Shown in pieces: positions 7,404 to 15,939 of a stretch of DNA of 64,000 nt. The stretch's first letter is position 1; every line of letters starts with the position of its first letter. The notes below the pieces were generated by a model, which saw nothing but the letters and a program-made list of their open reading frames with translations, was not told the DNA's origin and did not search any database. This DNA comes from Burkholderia sp. PAMC 26561 (GTDB lineage Bacteria > Pseudomonadota > Gammaproteobacteria > Burkholderiales > Burkholderiaceae): positions 2,294,001 to 2,358,000 of the forward strand of contig NZ_CP014306.1 of the NCBI RefSeq assembly GCF_001557535.2, given 5' to 3'. The translations under genes and the position numbers were made by a program.

Positions 7404-8876
7404 ATGCCGAACACCTTGGGACGCGCATTGCACAGCGTGACTGCATCGCCGAGCCAGCCCGCGGACGACGCCGATATGTTCGAACTCGCGCCGGTCTCGC
7501 TGTGGCTCGAGGATTTCAGCGCGGTGCGCGAGGTGTTCGAGGGCTGGCGCGCGGACGGTATTGTCGACCTGCGTTCTTTCCTGCGCGCCGATACCGCCCG
7601 GATTGCCGAATGCTCGTCGCGCATCCGCGTGATCAAGGTCAACCGGCGCACGCTGGCGCTCTTCGGCGCGAGAGATCTGAGCCACCTCGTGGACAATCTC
7701 GGCGCGGTGTTTCGCGATGACATGCTGCTCACCCACGCTGACGAACTGGAGCAACTCTGGTCGGGCAAGGCGCAGTTCGTGAGCAAGACCGTGAACTACG
7801 CGCTCGATGGAAAACGCCTGGACGTGTTGCTCAAGGCGGTCATCCTGCCGGGTCACGAAGCAACGTGGGACCGTGTGCTCGTGACGGTGGAGGACATCAC
7901 CGAGCTGGAAAACGTGCGCCGCAAGGCGGCTCTCAGCGAGCTGTACGCACGCGGGCTGTTCGAGCACTCGCCGGTGTCGCTGTGGGTGGAAAACTTCAGC
8001 ACGGTAAAGTCGTTGCTCGACGATATCCGCGAAAGGGGCATCGTCGACTTCCGTACTTTTACGAACGTGCATCCGGAGTTCATCGAGCGATGCATGCAGG
8101 AAATCCACGTGCTCGACGTGAACCAGCACACCCTCACCATGTTCGGCGCACCTGTGCTGAGCCGTCTAGGCGATGTTTTCCGCGACGAAATGGTCGGCCA
8201 TTTCCAGGAACAACTCGTCGATCTTTGGGAAAACCGGCTGTTTCACCAGCGCGAAGTCGTCAACTATTCGCTCGAAGGCCATCAGCTCAACGTGCATCTG
8301 CAGTTTTCGGTGTTTCCAGGCCATGAAGCCAATTGGGACCTCGTGCTGGTCGCACTCACCGACATCACCGCGCGCAAGAAAGCCGAGGCATACCTCGAAT
8401 TCCTCGGCAAGCACGACGCGCTGACGAAGCTGAAAAACCGCTCGTTTTATATCGATGAAATGAACCGGCTGGAACGCAAGGGCCCGTTCCCGGTGACGGC
8501 CGTAGCGGTCGATGTCAACGGGCTGAAGGCCGTCAACGATCAACTCGGGCACGCTGCCGGCGACGCATTGCTGCGGCGCGCGGGCGAGGTGCTGGGCAAG
8601 GCGGTTGAAAAGCCGAGCCACGCCGCACGCATTGGCGGCGACGAGTTCGTGCTGCTTTTACCGGGTGTCGATGAACGCGGCGGCGCGGCCGTGATCGAGA
8701 GCATCCGGCAACTGGTCGAGGTCAACAACCAGTTCTACTCAGGGCTGCCACTGAGTTTCGCGTTGGGCGCCGCCACCGCGCAGGACGGCGAGCGGCTCGA
8801 AGCCATGATGCAACGCGCCGATGCCGCCATGTACCTCGAAAAGCGCGCGCACTACGGCGCATCCGATCAGGCGTAG
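7404..8876 (+). CDS. Diguanylate cyclase with tandem PAS-like sensor domains
   Basis: The 490-residue protein should make c-di-GMP from two GTP. Two homologous PAS-like modules lie in tandem: the first from about residue 25 (FELAPVSLWLEDFSAV), the second from about residue 186 (FEHSPVSLWVENFSTV). Each ends in a typical PAS tail (VLVTVEDITEL / VLVALTDITARKKAEA). The GGDEF domain follows (HDALTKLKNRSFY, then RIGGDEFVLLLPG at about 409-421). No RxxD inhibitory site precedes GGDEF, and no membrane segment is seen. ATG 7404 has AAAGGA 5 bases upstream; an ATG 6 bases earlier is possible. Confidence 0.92.
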   Translation: MPNTLGRALHSVTASPSQPADDADMFELAPVSLWLEDFSAVREVFEGWRADGIVDLRSFLRADTARIAECSSRIRVIKVNRRTLALFGARDLSHLVDNLGAVFRDDMLLTHADELEQLWSGKAQFVSKTVNYALDGKRLDVLLKAVILPGHEATWDRVLVTVEDITELENVRRKAALSELYARGLFEHSPVSLWVENFSTVKSLLDDIRERGIVDFRTFTNVHPEFIERCMQEIHVLDVNQHTLTMFGAPVLSRLGDVFRDEMVGHFQEQLVDLWENRLFHQREVVNYSLEGHQLNVHLQFSVFPGHEANWDLVLVALTDITARKKAEAYLEFLGKHDALTKLKNRSFYIDEMNRLERKGPFPVTAVAVDVNGLKAVNDQLGHAAGDALLRRAGEVLGKAVEKPSHAARIGGDEFVLLLPGVDERGGAAVIESIRQLVEVNNQFYSGLPLSFALGAATAQDGERLEAMMQRADAAMYLEKRAHYGASDQA

Positions 8877-8888
8877 TACGCGTATTGC

Positions 8889-9344
8889 CTACTGACCGGC
8901 CGTCGATTCGTCGATACCGCGCGTGAGCGCCGGGCACGCCTCGCCGATCTTCTGCGCGTACTCTTGCGGGTTGCTTGTCTTGAGCGCCGCGAAACGATCC
9001 ACGGTTGATTGCGCCTCCTTGTAACCGAGGTTCCACTCGCCGTCGAAATCGGGCGCATCGGTGAAACTTTTGCGTGCAACCGCTTTAAAGCGCGCGATTT
9101 TTACCGCATCGATATGGCAGATATCTGCCGCACCGCGCGCGATATTCGCGCTCGTGCGCACGCCTTCGGCCGCGACGCTTTGCGGTGACGGCTGCTGCAC
9201 GGCCGGGTGGCCTGGGGGCAACGCCTGCGCAGTCGAAGGCTGCACCGTTTGCTTCTGCGCGTGCGCGGTGAGCGGGAGACCGCAAGCAACGACGCATGCG
9301 ATCAGGACAAAATTTACGCGTATAACGGCGTGTCGAAGAGTCAT
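8889..9344 (-). CDS. Exported hypothetical protein
   Basis: I do not recognise the family. The 151-residue product has a clear signal peptide (MTLRHAVIRVNFVLIACVVA, cut near AHAQ), a Gln/Pro-rich linker, and a helical part with two Cys (ADICHIDAV and GEACPAL) that could form a disulfide in the periplasm. It is convergent with the cyclase gene, 12 bases apart. The start at 9344 is the ATG giving the cleanest signal peptide; an upstream start would add 20 residues. Confidence 0.72.
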   Translation of the reverse strand: MTLRHAVIRVNFVLIACVVACGLPLTAHAQKQTVQPSTAQALPPGHPAVQQPSPQSVAAEGVRTSANIARGAADICHIDAVKIARFKAVARKSFTDAPDFDGEWNLGYKEAQSTVDRFAALKTSNPQEYAQKIGEACPALTRGIDESTAGQ

Positions 9345-9526
9345 GCAAATCCTTGTATTGGGGGCCACGTCGAGGCCTGCGAGCGGGTGGGGAAGTATAG
9401 CCAAAGAGCACCCGGCAAGCTTTGCCGATGGACCCGGGAGACGCAGCGCAAGATTGGATTTTGCGCGAAAGGCCCTTGAAAACCCATGCTAAACTCGTTT
9501 CACCTAGAGGCGCTCTGCACAAGTAG

Positions 9527-10252
9527 ATGATGAAAAAAGCAAGTAAAGTAACAGCGCCGGTTCGTTCGAAGTTCCGCTCGGAGCCTCGCAAAAATCGTTC
9601 GGTGTCCGTACCGGTACTTGACCGGCACGAAGTGAAACGGAAATACGATCCGGAACTAACCAAACGCAACATCATTGAAATCGCGACCGCCGAATTCGCC
9701 GCAATGGGCTTGAGCGGAGCACGCGTCGACGCCATTGCCGAGCGCACGAGCACCACGAAGCGCATGCTGTACTACTACTTTGGCAGCAAGGAAGGGCTGT
9801 ACGAAGCGGTGATCGACGAAGCGTACGGGAAGATCCGGGCGCTCGAACAAGCGTTGCGCCTTGAAGCCATGGAGCCTCGCGAAGGCCTGTGCCGGCTCGT
9901 CGAATTCACATTCGATTTCCACGATACACAACGTGACTTCGTCCAGCTCATCGCCGGTGAAAACATCAGCGGCGGCACGCATGCCGAGCATCTGAAAGCC
10001 TTCAAGGCACGCAATTCGAGTGTGGTGAAGACCATCAGCAATCTCATTGGCCGGGGTATCGCGGCAAAGGTGTTTCGCGACGATGTCGAACCCGTCGATC
10101 TGCATCTGATGATCAGCTCGCTGTGTTTTTATCGCGTCTCGAACCGGCATACGTTCGCCATGGCGTTCGGACGCGATCCCGCCGGTCCGCGATTGCGCGT
10201 GCGCCATCGGGCGATGATCGTCGATACGATCTTGCGGTTCATGGCGCGCTGA
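9527..10252 (+). CDS. TetR/AcrR family transcriptional regulator
   Basis: This 241-residue regulator has a basic N-terminal extension of about 37 residues and then a TetR helix-turn-helix: TKRNIIEIATAEFAAMGLSG, ARVDAIAERTSTTKRMLYYY and FGSKEGLYEAVIDEAY (about 45-100). The C-terminal half is a helical ligand and dimer domain, with HDTQRDFVQLIAGENI. Ligand and targets are unknown. It resembles the second TetR at 56475 in this window. It faces away from the exported protein gene, and no downstream partner is co-directional and close. Confidence 0.9.
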   Translation: MMKKASKVTAPVRSKFRSEPRKNRSVSVPVLDRHEVKRKYDPELTKRNIIEIATAEFAAMGLSGARVDAIAERTSTTKRMLYYYFGSKEGLYEAVIDEAYGKIRALEQALRLEAMEPREGLCRLVEFTFDFHDTQRDFVQLIAGENISGGTHAEHLKAFKARNSSVVKTISNLIGRGIAAKVFRDDVEPVDLHLMISSLCFYRVSNRHTFAMAFGRDPAGPRLRVRHRAMIVDTILRFMAR

Positions 10253-10347
10253 AAAGCAGCAGGTCCTAAGCGGGCATCTCCGGTTACCCGTTTTTGATCG
10301 CGTGACCTATGCTTGATGCATGGCTGTCGACTACGACGGAGGGCGCC

Positions 10348-10506
10348 ATGGACGGCTTCGAACATATTCTCGTCGGCCTTGCACTGCTGGCCGCATTGGC
10401 AATTGGCATGCTCGCGCACGACTGGCGCGACGACTTTCGCGAACGCATGATGGGCCGTTCGGTCCACGATTCGCTGCACGACTGGTGGATGCGGCATCGG
10501 CATTGA
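10348..10506 (+). CDS. Small single-span membrane protein
   Basis: This 52-residue protein has one hydrophobic helix (about residues 6-23, ILVGLALLAALAIGMLAH) and a charged tail rich in Asp, Arg, His and Trp ending DWWMRHRH. GGAGG lies 6 bases before the ATG, which supports real translation. Function unknown. It sits between TetR and a convergent small gene. Confidence 0.6.
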   Translation: MDGFEHILVGLALLAALAIGMLAHDWRDDFRERMMGRSVHDSLHDWWMRHRH

Positions 10507-10514
10507 ATGCCGGT

Positions 10515-10808
10515 TTATTCGACGGAATCAGGCGTCACATCGGACGCATCGAGCATTGTCCGGTGAGTCGCCTCGTACGCATCAATCTGCAGATACAGCC
10601 GGTGAACCGTCTGGATCTGCGTATGCGACAAGTGCGATGCCCGTGCCACCAATGCCAGCCGTTCCCGCCAGTAGGCTGGCGGGAGAATCGGACTCAGCGC
10701 GTCGTCGATGAGTGAACGCCGCAGCACCAGCTCGAGGTGCGACAACTCCTGATCCGCCAGCATTGCGGAAAATGCGCCCTGAGGCTTGGTGTCGGACATA
10801 AGGTTCAT
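10515..10808 (-). CDS. Hypothetical protein, helical
   Basis: The family is not recognised. The 97-residue protein is soluble and mostly helical, with ELSHLELVLRRSLIDDAL, then PAYWRERLALVARAS and TQIQTVHRLYLQIDAYEA. It may be a DNA- or protein-binding accessory. The ribosome site is weak, and a second ATG three codons in is possible. Its stop lies 8 bases from the stop of the convergent small membrane protein. Confidence 0.6.
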   Translation of the reverse strand: MNLMSDTKPQGAFSAMLADQELSHLELVLRRSLIDDALSPILPPAYWRERLALVARASHLSHTQIQTVHRLYLQIDAYEATHRTMLDASDVTPDSVE

Positions 10809-10892
10809 CAGTGCTCAACGGCTGCATTCATTGAAACTTTAGGTGTCCGCCGGTCGGTACAAACCCTTGGGGTCTTCGCCTGCCTCGGTTTC

Positions 10893-11291
10893 TTACTGGA
10901 TGGGTCTCGCGATCGCGCGGTCCAGATCGGCGCGCGCGCGGTTCACCTTGCGTTGCCACGCGGCAATGTTGAGCTGGTCCGTGCCCTTCTTTTGCGCCCG
11001 CGCCAATTCGCCCTCCCACGCGCGCAGCGTGTTCCTGGCCTGCGCGATGGCGTCATTGTGGCGCTTGAGCGCGCCGGACCTGCGTTGCTCGATGGCCTCC
11101 GGCGTGCATTCGGCGTTGGTTTTATCGAGCGCCGCTTGCAGCGAATCGAGTTGCGCCGTGTCGTCCCGATTGAGCGCAATGGCCATCTGTCGTTCCAGGC
11201 TCTGGCGATGGGCGTCGCATGCATCGGTTTCCGGCGAGGCGTGAGCAACCGACAAACACATGCTGAGCGCGACGGCGACGAACAATTTCAT
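10893..11291 (-). CDS. Periplasmic DUF1090 (YqjC-like) protein
   Basis: The 132-residue product has a signal peptide (MKLFVAVALSMCLSVAHAS) and the DUF1090 pattern: a first Cys in DACDAHRQSLERQMAIAL, a second in KTNAECTPEA, then a long Lys/Arg/Ala-rich helix (RRSGALKRHNDAIAQAR). The two Cys probably form a disulfide. E. coli YqjC belongs to the same family; its role is unclear. Confidence 0.78.
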   Translation of the reverse strand: MKLFVAVALSMCLSVAHASPETDACDAHRQSLERQMAIALNRDDTAQLDSLQAALDKTNAECTPEAIEQRRSGALKRHNDAIAQARNTLRAWEGELARAQKKGTDQLNIAAWQRKVNRARADLDRAIARPIQ

Positions 11292-11455
11292 GGCGGAATC
11301 CGTAACTGACTAGATTGGGCTTTGGGTCGAAAAGCGTGTCCCGCCGTTATCCTGAGCAGGCGAGGTCGGCGTATTTTAGCGAGTTGTGGATTGCGCGCGG
11401 AATGAGTTTTGCGCGGTTTGCACTGACTGACTACTTTTTCACGAGGAATACGCTC

Positions 11456-11677
11456 ATGCGTTTCGATTACGAGGGCTTTCATATCGATTGCCGGTCGCGG
11501 CACGATCAGGACGGCCTTTACTACGCCCAGGCGCACATCACGAAGGCTCCGGCCAAGGGCAACGGGCATCCGGAACGGCACGAGTCAGGCGACATAGACG
11601 CATTCGATAACGACAGCGACGCCATTGCTTGCGCGCGGGCCTGGGCCATTGACTGGTGCAGTGAGCATGCGGCCTAG
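11456..11677 (+). CDS. Small hypothetical protein
   Basis: This 73-residue soluble protein starts MRFDYEGFHIDCRSRHDQDG, continues YYAQAHITKAP and DAIACARAWAIDWCSEHAA. The pattern of a short beta-sheet followed by one helix resembles small dsRBD-like or CV_2116-type proteins of Burkholderia. The ATG has GAGGA 8 bases upstream. Function unknown. Confidence 0.6.
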   Translation: MRFDYEGFHIDCRSRHDQDGLYYAQAHITKAPAKGNGHPERHESGDIDAFDNDSDAIACARAWAIDWCSEHAA

Positions 11678-11738
11678 CGCGGCACGGGTGGATGCGCCCG
11701 TCGCATGCTAGGATCGCGGCCTGCCAACGGGAGAAGCC

Positions 11739-11942
11739 ATGCAATATTTGCACAATGAACATGTCATCGACGTGTTCGTCGAAAAGCGTGGGGACCGTTG
11801 GGACTGGTCCGTGCAGGCGGGCGCGCTGCCGCTCAAGAAGAATACGGGCGAGATGGCGCCGACCAGCAATGTTGCGGAAAATGAAGCGCTGATGTGGGCG
11901 AAGCGTGAGCTCGACCGAAGGTTTCCGGTCGAGCGCGAGTAG
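11739..11942 (+). CDS. Small hypothetical protein
   Basis: This 67-residue protein runs from beta-strands (HVIDVFVEKRGDRWDWSVQA) to a C-terminal helix (ENEALMWAKRELDRRFPV). Its layout is close to that of the preceding 73-residue protein: strands, then a helix with Ala-Trp in it, so the two may be distant relatives. GGGAGA lies 6-7 bases before the ATG. Function unknown. Confidence 0.6.
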   Translation: MQYLHNEHVIDVFVEKRGDRWDWSVQAGALPLKKNTGEMAPTSNVAENEALMWAKRELDRRFPVERE

Positions 11943-11981
11943 ACGGCTTAAGTTCGCGTCAGGCGCGCCGTTAGTATTGGC

Positions 11982-12143
11982 ATGGAACCTTTAAACTTCA
12001 CCTCCGATGCCTCCCGTGACCTCATCCGGGCAGCCGGCGAGACGCTCGAACTGATTTGCCGCCTGCGCGGCATTGCGCTCGAAGCACTCACCGACGACGA
12101 ACTCGGCGAGTTCTTTCTCAATGCGCTGGTGGTCGATGCCTGA
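11982..12143 (+). CDS. Small acidic protein A of a tandem paralogous pair
   Basis: This 53-residue protein shares a core with the next gene: ETLELICRLRGI-x5-L-x4-LGEFFLNAL here against ETLHLLCRLRGI-x5-L-x4-LEAFFFEAL there. Both are acidic, Leu-rich and predicted to form two or three helices. No known family is recognised. The ribosome site is weak. The repeated motif conserved across two different coding sequences is the main evidence that it is translated. Confidence 0.6.
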   Translation: MEPLNFTSDASRDLIRAAGETLELICRLRGIALEALTDDELGEFFLNALVVDA

Positions 12144-12218
12144 AGGCATGATGCAGTCGGCCGGTTGAATGCCCGCGTTTTTTCTCAAGTTATGTGCTGC
12201 GCGGCCGTTATCCGGGTC

Positions 12219-12395
12219 ATGGACATGACCAATCCCACCGCGACCGCGTTTCGCAACCTCGTGCTTGCCGCCGACGAGACCCTCCATCTGCTGTGCCGCC
12301 TGCGCGGCATCACCATCGATGATTTGTCGGAAGACGCGCTCGAAGCGTTTTTCTTCGAAGCGCTCGATGACGAGTTCTGGGTGAATTCGCGGTAG
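12219..12395 (+). CDS. Small acidic protein B of a tandem paralogous pair
   Basis: This 58-residue protein is homologous to protein A 75 bases upstream (shared ET-L-L-x-CRLRGI and FF-x2-AL). It has a longer acidic tail ALDDEFWVNSR. A second ATG two codons in is also possible. Function unknown; the pair probably arose by local duplication. Confidence 0.6.
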   Translation: MDMTNPTATAFRNLVLAADETLHLLCRLRGITIDDLSEDALEAFFFEALDDEFWVNSR

Positions 12396-12440
12396 GGGTT
12401 TTTTCTCAAGGCCGGCTTGGCGTTTTGCCGGACCCGAGAT

Positions 12441-12459
12441 AGCTCTGATGGACAGAGCT
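12441..12459. other. Hairpin 3' of tRNA-Arg
   Basis: AGCTCTG (12441-12447) pairs with CAGAGCT (12453-12459) around a 5-base loop, 10 bases beyond the tRNA 3' end. It lacks a T run and may mark the end of the tRNA transcript. Confidence 0.4.
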
Positions 12460-12468
12460 GGAGCTTCT

Positions 12469-12544
12469 TGGTCCCCCTGGCAGGAATCGAACCTGCATCT
12501 AGCGCTTAGGAGGCACTTGTTCTATCCATTGAACTACAGGGAGA
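12469..12544 (-). tRNA. tRNA-Arg (anticodon CCT)
   Basis: The 76-base gene folds as a cloverleaf on the minus strand. The acceptor strand TCTCCCT pairs with AGGGGGA, with one T-G pair. The anticodon stem AGTGC/GCGCT encloses the loop CTCCTAA with anticodon CCT. The T loop carries GTTCGATTC, and the 3' CCA is encoded. It reads the rare Arg codon AGG. Confidence 0.95.
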
Positions 12545-12783
12545 TGGATATGAGCGGTGAGCGTACGTTCGGCCAAGCCGCTTCTTCCTAAATGAAGCGC
12601 CGACGCAGCGGGCAGAGTATAGCAAAGAGCGCCACGGTGAAGGGCAGCGGCGGCATTGCTGTAACTGGAAAACCGCAGCCTTTCCTAAGTCCTCGGGAGC
12701 GCTCAACAATCAATTTTCCAGCTACTCGATCGGGCGTCGCGCGAAATCTCTCCGGTCAAACGTCGTCGAACGAATAACCGTGC

Positions 12784-13086
12784 TTACAAAGCCGAGTTCT
12801 TGCCGCAAACATTTGATGGCCCGGAATGATAGCCGCCGCTAGCAACGCCCGTAAGCAGCTCCAAACCAGCGCGCAAGGCGTCGTCGGAGAACGTGCTGTC
12901 TTTTGAGCGGGCGAACGGCTGGATCGACCGGTTCGTGCATTCGTTGCCGTATGCGCTGTTTGCGAGCGGGGTGGCGCTCAGCCGGACGTTATCGGCGGCC
13001 GTATTGGCATTCGCATTTGAAACCATCGACGCAATACCTCCGGCGCACAGGATAAATACGGCTGTCAGACGCGTTATGTTTTCCAT
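12784..13086 (-). CDS. Exported hypothetical protein
   Basis: The family is not recognised. The 100-residue product begins with a signal peptide (MENITRLTAVFILCAGGIAS, cut near NANA) and then a Ser/Asn-rich mature part with two Cys (YGNECTNRS and SNVCGKNS) that may pair. It is probably periplasmic. It stands alone between tRNA-Arg and a divergent membrane-protein gene. Confidence 0.62.
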   Translation of the reverse strand: MENITRLTAVFILCAGGIASMVSNANANTAADNVRLSATPLANSAYGNECTNRSIQPFARSKDSTFSDDALRAGLELLTGVASGGYHSGPSNVCGKNSAL

Positions 13087-13221
13087 GGATTGCTCTCGAT
13101 AATGTGTTGCAAAAACACGGACCGATTATCGGGCGAATTGGTATTAGCGTCAATTTCCGGCATTAGCTCAATAGGATAGCTTTTGGACGAATATGATCGC
13201 CGTTCACTCCAGGCATAAGCC

Positions 13222-14025
13222 ATGACTGAATTGGAAACTGCTTCGGTCGTTTTTTTCCTTCTGCTGGCGTCGGCCGGCGTCGGCGTATTCATCCGTCCGC
13301 TGTTGCCGGAAGAGCACAAGGCGTTCGAGACCGTGCAATTGCTGAAGCTGGTGATCGGCATGCTCGTCACGTTCGCGGCGCTCGTGCTGGGGTTGCTGAC
13401 GGCGTCGGCGAAAACCCTGTTCGATACCACCAACAACGACATCCGCAGCTACGCCACCGCGCTGATCCAGCTCGACAACAGCCTGCGCCAGTATGGACCC
13501 GACGCCGATACCCCCCGCCAGCTCCTGCGCACCTATACGGCGGCTGCGATTGCATCGACGTGGGCGCAGGAATCACCGCCGCCGGGAGATTATTATCCGA
13601 AAGTCCTGGCACCTGATCCGAATGCTGATCACCTTGACAGCCGCCAGTTGGGAGCGCTGCTTGAGCGTGCGCAACACGAAGTGCGCGAACTGCAACCGCG
13701 TGACCCGTACCATCAAAAGATGGATAGCGAGGCGCTGCTCCGGTTCGACAACCTCGTCCAGCAACGATGGAAGATCGTCGAGGAGGCGCGCGGGTCGATA
13801 TCGACACCGTTCGACCGCATCCTGGTCTTCTGGCTGCTCGTCATCTTCCTGTGCTTCGGGTTGATCGCACCGCGCAACGCGCTGGCGTTCGTGATCATCA
13901 CACTCGGCGCGCTTTCCATAGCATCGGCGGTGCTTGTTATCCTCGACCTCGGCACGCCGTTCACAGGACCGATCATCGTGCCAAGCCAACCCATGCGCGA
14001 CGCGCTTTCGTATCTGAGCCGCTGA
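13222..14025 (+). CDS. DUF4239 membrane protein (bestrophin-like)
   Basis: This 267-residue inner-membrane protein has helices near residues 6-25, 42-62 (LVIGMLVTFAALVLGLLTAS), 200-218 and 222-243, with a long soluble loop of about 130 residues between the second and third. The pattern, including ASAKTLFDTTNNDIR right after helix 2, fits DUF4239, a bestrophin-like family of unknown transport role. The next gene begins 23 bases downstream and may be cotranscribed. Confidence 0.82.
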   Translation: MTELETASVVFFLLLASAGVGVFIRPLLPEEHKAFETVQLLKLVIGMLVTFAALVLGLLTASAKTLFDTTNNDIRSYATALIQLDNSLRQYGPDADTPRQLLRTYTAAAIASTWAQESPPPGDYYPKVLAPDPNADHLDSRQLGALLERAQHEVRELQPRDPYHQKMDSEALLRFDNLVQQRWKIVEEARGSISTPFDRILVFWLLVIFLCFGLIAPRNALAFVIITLGALSIASAVLVILDLGTPFTGPIIVPSQPMRDALSYLSR

Positions 14026-14048
14026 AGCCCGCCAACTATCCGTTCCAC

Positions 14049-14783
14049 ATGCCATCGACGCTCTACACCGATCCACGCCTGGTCGCGCTTTACGACACGC
14101 TGAACCCCGCTGCGGCGGATACCGCCTTCTACCTTGCGCTTGCCGCAGGCAAGGACCGTGTCATCGATATCGGTTGCGGTACTGGTTTGCTCACATGCGA
14201 GCTGGCGGCGCAGGGCGCTCATGTGATCGGCATCGATCCGGCGCCTGCCATGCTGAAGGTCGCGCGCAAGCGGCCGCACGCCGACCGCGTCGACTGGATC
14301 GAAGGCGATGCCCGTGCTCTCACCGTGTTATCCCCGGCCGATCTCGTTTTGATGACGGGCCATGTGGCGCAGGTTTTTATCGATGACAGCGTTTTTCTGG
14401 AAACGCTCAGAGCCGCCCGGCACGCGTTGCGTACAGGTGGCAGACTGGCCTTCGAAAGCCGCAATCCGGCTGTGCGTGCCTGGGAGGCATGGACGCCCTC
14501 GAGTTCACGCAGAAAGATCACGGTGGACGGGATTGGCGAGGTAGAAGTGTGGCTTGCTGATGCCGCCGAAAGCCCGCAATCAGTCGTGCGCTTCACGACG
14601 CACTACAAGTTTCGCGCATCGGGAAACGAACTGATATCGCAAAGCGCGCTACGGTTTCGCAGCCAGGACGAGCTCGCCACGCTGCTCGATCAGGCGGGTT
14701 TCGGCAAGCTTGAGTGGTTTGGCGACTGGGACAAAACAGCGGTAAGGGCGGACAGCCGCGAACTGATAGTCATCGCGCGATAA
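14049..14783 (+). CDS. SAM-dependent methyltransferase, class I
   Basis: The 244-residue cytoplasmic protein has the class I Rossmann motifs: motif I VIDIGCGTGLLTCELAAQG (about 38-56), the acidic residue of motif II in VIGIDPAP, and a motif III region WIEGDAR. The N-terminus MPSTLYTDPRLVALYDTLNP is typical of the UbiE/Methyltransf_25 group. The substrate is unknown. ATG 14049 is 23 bases behind the DUF4239 stop, in the same direction. Confidence 0.88.
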   Translation: MPSTLYTDPRLVALYDTLNPAAADTAFYLALAAGKDRVIDIGCGTGLLTCELAAQGAHVIGIDPAPAMLKVARKRPHADRVDWIEGDARALTVLSPADLVLMTGHVAQVFIDDSVFLETLRAARHALRTGGRLAFESRNPAVRAWEAWTPSSSRRKITVDGIGEVEVWLADAAESPQSVVRFTTHYKFRASGNELISQSALRFRSQDELATLLDQAGFGKLEWFGDWDKTAVRADSRELIVIAR

Positions 14784-14802
14784 AAAGCCCCGAGCGGTCA
14801 GC

Positions 14803-14985
14803 TCAAAACTCGACCGCCACGAAATCTTCCTTGCCCACGTCGCACAGCGGGCAGCGCCAGCTATCGGGGATATCGGCGAAGCGGGTTCCGGCTGCAATGC
14901 CGTCTTCCGGCAAGCCGTCTTCCTCGTTGTAAATCCAGCCACAAATCAGGCAAACCCAGCTTTTATATTCTAAAACTTCACTCAC
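14803..14985 (-). CDS. Rubredoxin
   Basis: The 60-residue protein is a one-iron electron carrier. Both Fe-binding loops are complete: WVCLICGWIYNEEDG with CxxC, and WRCPLCDVGKEDF with CxxC. The family's GIAAGTRFADIPDSW is present. A GTG at 14985 is used as start because it gives the usual short N-terminus before EYKSWVC; an upstream start would add 25 atypical residues. It is convergent with the methyltransferase. Confidence 0.92.
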   Translation of the reverse strand: MSEVLEYKSWVCLICGWIYNEEDGLPEDGIAAGTRFADIPDSWRCPLCDVGKEDFVAVEF

Positions 14986-15342
14986 GACAGACTCTTTCTT
15001 CTCGTTCAGCGAAAAACAGCGAATTATGTACGGATCAACAGTGACGGATCGAATTGTCACAGTTGTTGCCGGCGAACCGCATGTTACCGGAATGTCCGAA
15101 TCCGCTCCCGGAGAAGGGCGTTTTGACGTGCGATAAAACCTGTTTCGCCGCCACCACTCTGGACCTCAAGTGACCTGCGTCTCTTTCACACGGTCGGTGT
15201 ATCCTCTGCCGGGCGGATTTTGTGCACTTCCGCGAAGGCTTGTTGCCAACTGGTTTGAGCGATGCCATCGCGTGCTGCACAAGGCCTGTTTTGGCGGCCG
15301 GGATTGTTCATCGGCAGCCGCACTCTTCTTGGGAGCAAAAAA
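14986..15342. other. Divergent intergenic region rubredoxin / DUF4399
   Basis: This 357-bp gap carries the promoters of two divergent genes. I see no gene and no strong repeat. A GGGAG near 15331-15335 is the ribosome site of the DUF4399 gene. Confidence 0.5.
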
Positions 15343-15747
15343 ATGACGTTCAAGAAACTGTTGTCGGGATTGGTGTTGTCGAGCATGTTCCTCGTGAGCG
15401 CCGCGGCGCATGCCGAAGCGCGTGTCTTTTTCGTGGAGCCGAAAGACGGTGCGACCGTCACAAGCCCGGTGCACGTGGTATTCGGGCTGGAAGGCATGGG
15501 ACTCGCGCCGGCCGGCGATCTCGATCCGAACAAGGGCCACCATCACCTGTTGATCGATGCCGGACCGATGCAGAAGGGCCTTGTCATTCCGGCGAACGAC
15601 AAGTCGCTGCATTTCGGCAAGGCGCAGACGGAAGCCGACGTAAAGCTGACCCCCGGCGACCACACGCTGACGCTGCAATTCGGCGACGGCGCTCACCAGT
15701 CGTTCGGCCCGGAAATGAGCCAGACGATCAAGATCCACGTGAAGTAA
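15343..15747 (+). CDS. Exported DUF4399 domain protein
   Basis: This 134-residue protein has a signal peptide (MTFKKLLSGLVLSSMFLVSA, cut near AHAE) and a DUF4399 beta-sandwich: VFFVEPKDGATVTSPVHVVF, GLAPAGDLDPNKGHHHLLID, and the end GDHTLTLQFGDGAHQSFGP. The conserved His cluster GHHHLL is the family's mark and might bind metal, which is unproven. GGGAG lies 7-9 bases before the ATG. It is periplasmic and of unknown role. Confidence 0.88.
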   Translation: MTFKKLLSGLVLSSMFLVSAAAHAEARVFFVEPKDGATVTSPVHVVFGLEGMGLAPAGDLDPNKGHHHLLIDAGPMQKGLVIPANDKSLHFGKAQTEADVKLTPGDHTLTLQFGDGAHQSFGPEMSQTIKIHVK

Positions 15748-15939
15748 TCGTGTTGAAAGCGCAGCAAGGCGGACGTCGCGACGATGTCCGTCCGAATCTC
15801 AAAAATCACGGCAATCAAATCGTTTATTTGTAACCAGGCAGGTCTCTTTATTAGGCCTGATGGCATAGGGGTCCGGGCGTACCGGTCAAGACCGGTACAA
15901 TGGCCCCTTCCAGTATTTGCACTTTTCCGGCTGCCTCCC

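Noticed and set aside
10270..10296. Possible terminator after the TetR gene at 9527
   Set aside because: Only 4-5 stem pairs (CGGG/CCCG) with a long loop before TTTTT; too weak to call.
12469..12544. tRNA-Arg as integration site of a mobile island
   Set aside because: Such tRNAs are common targets, but I see no integrase, no repeated tRNA 3' end and no phage genes nearby.
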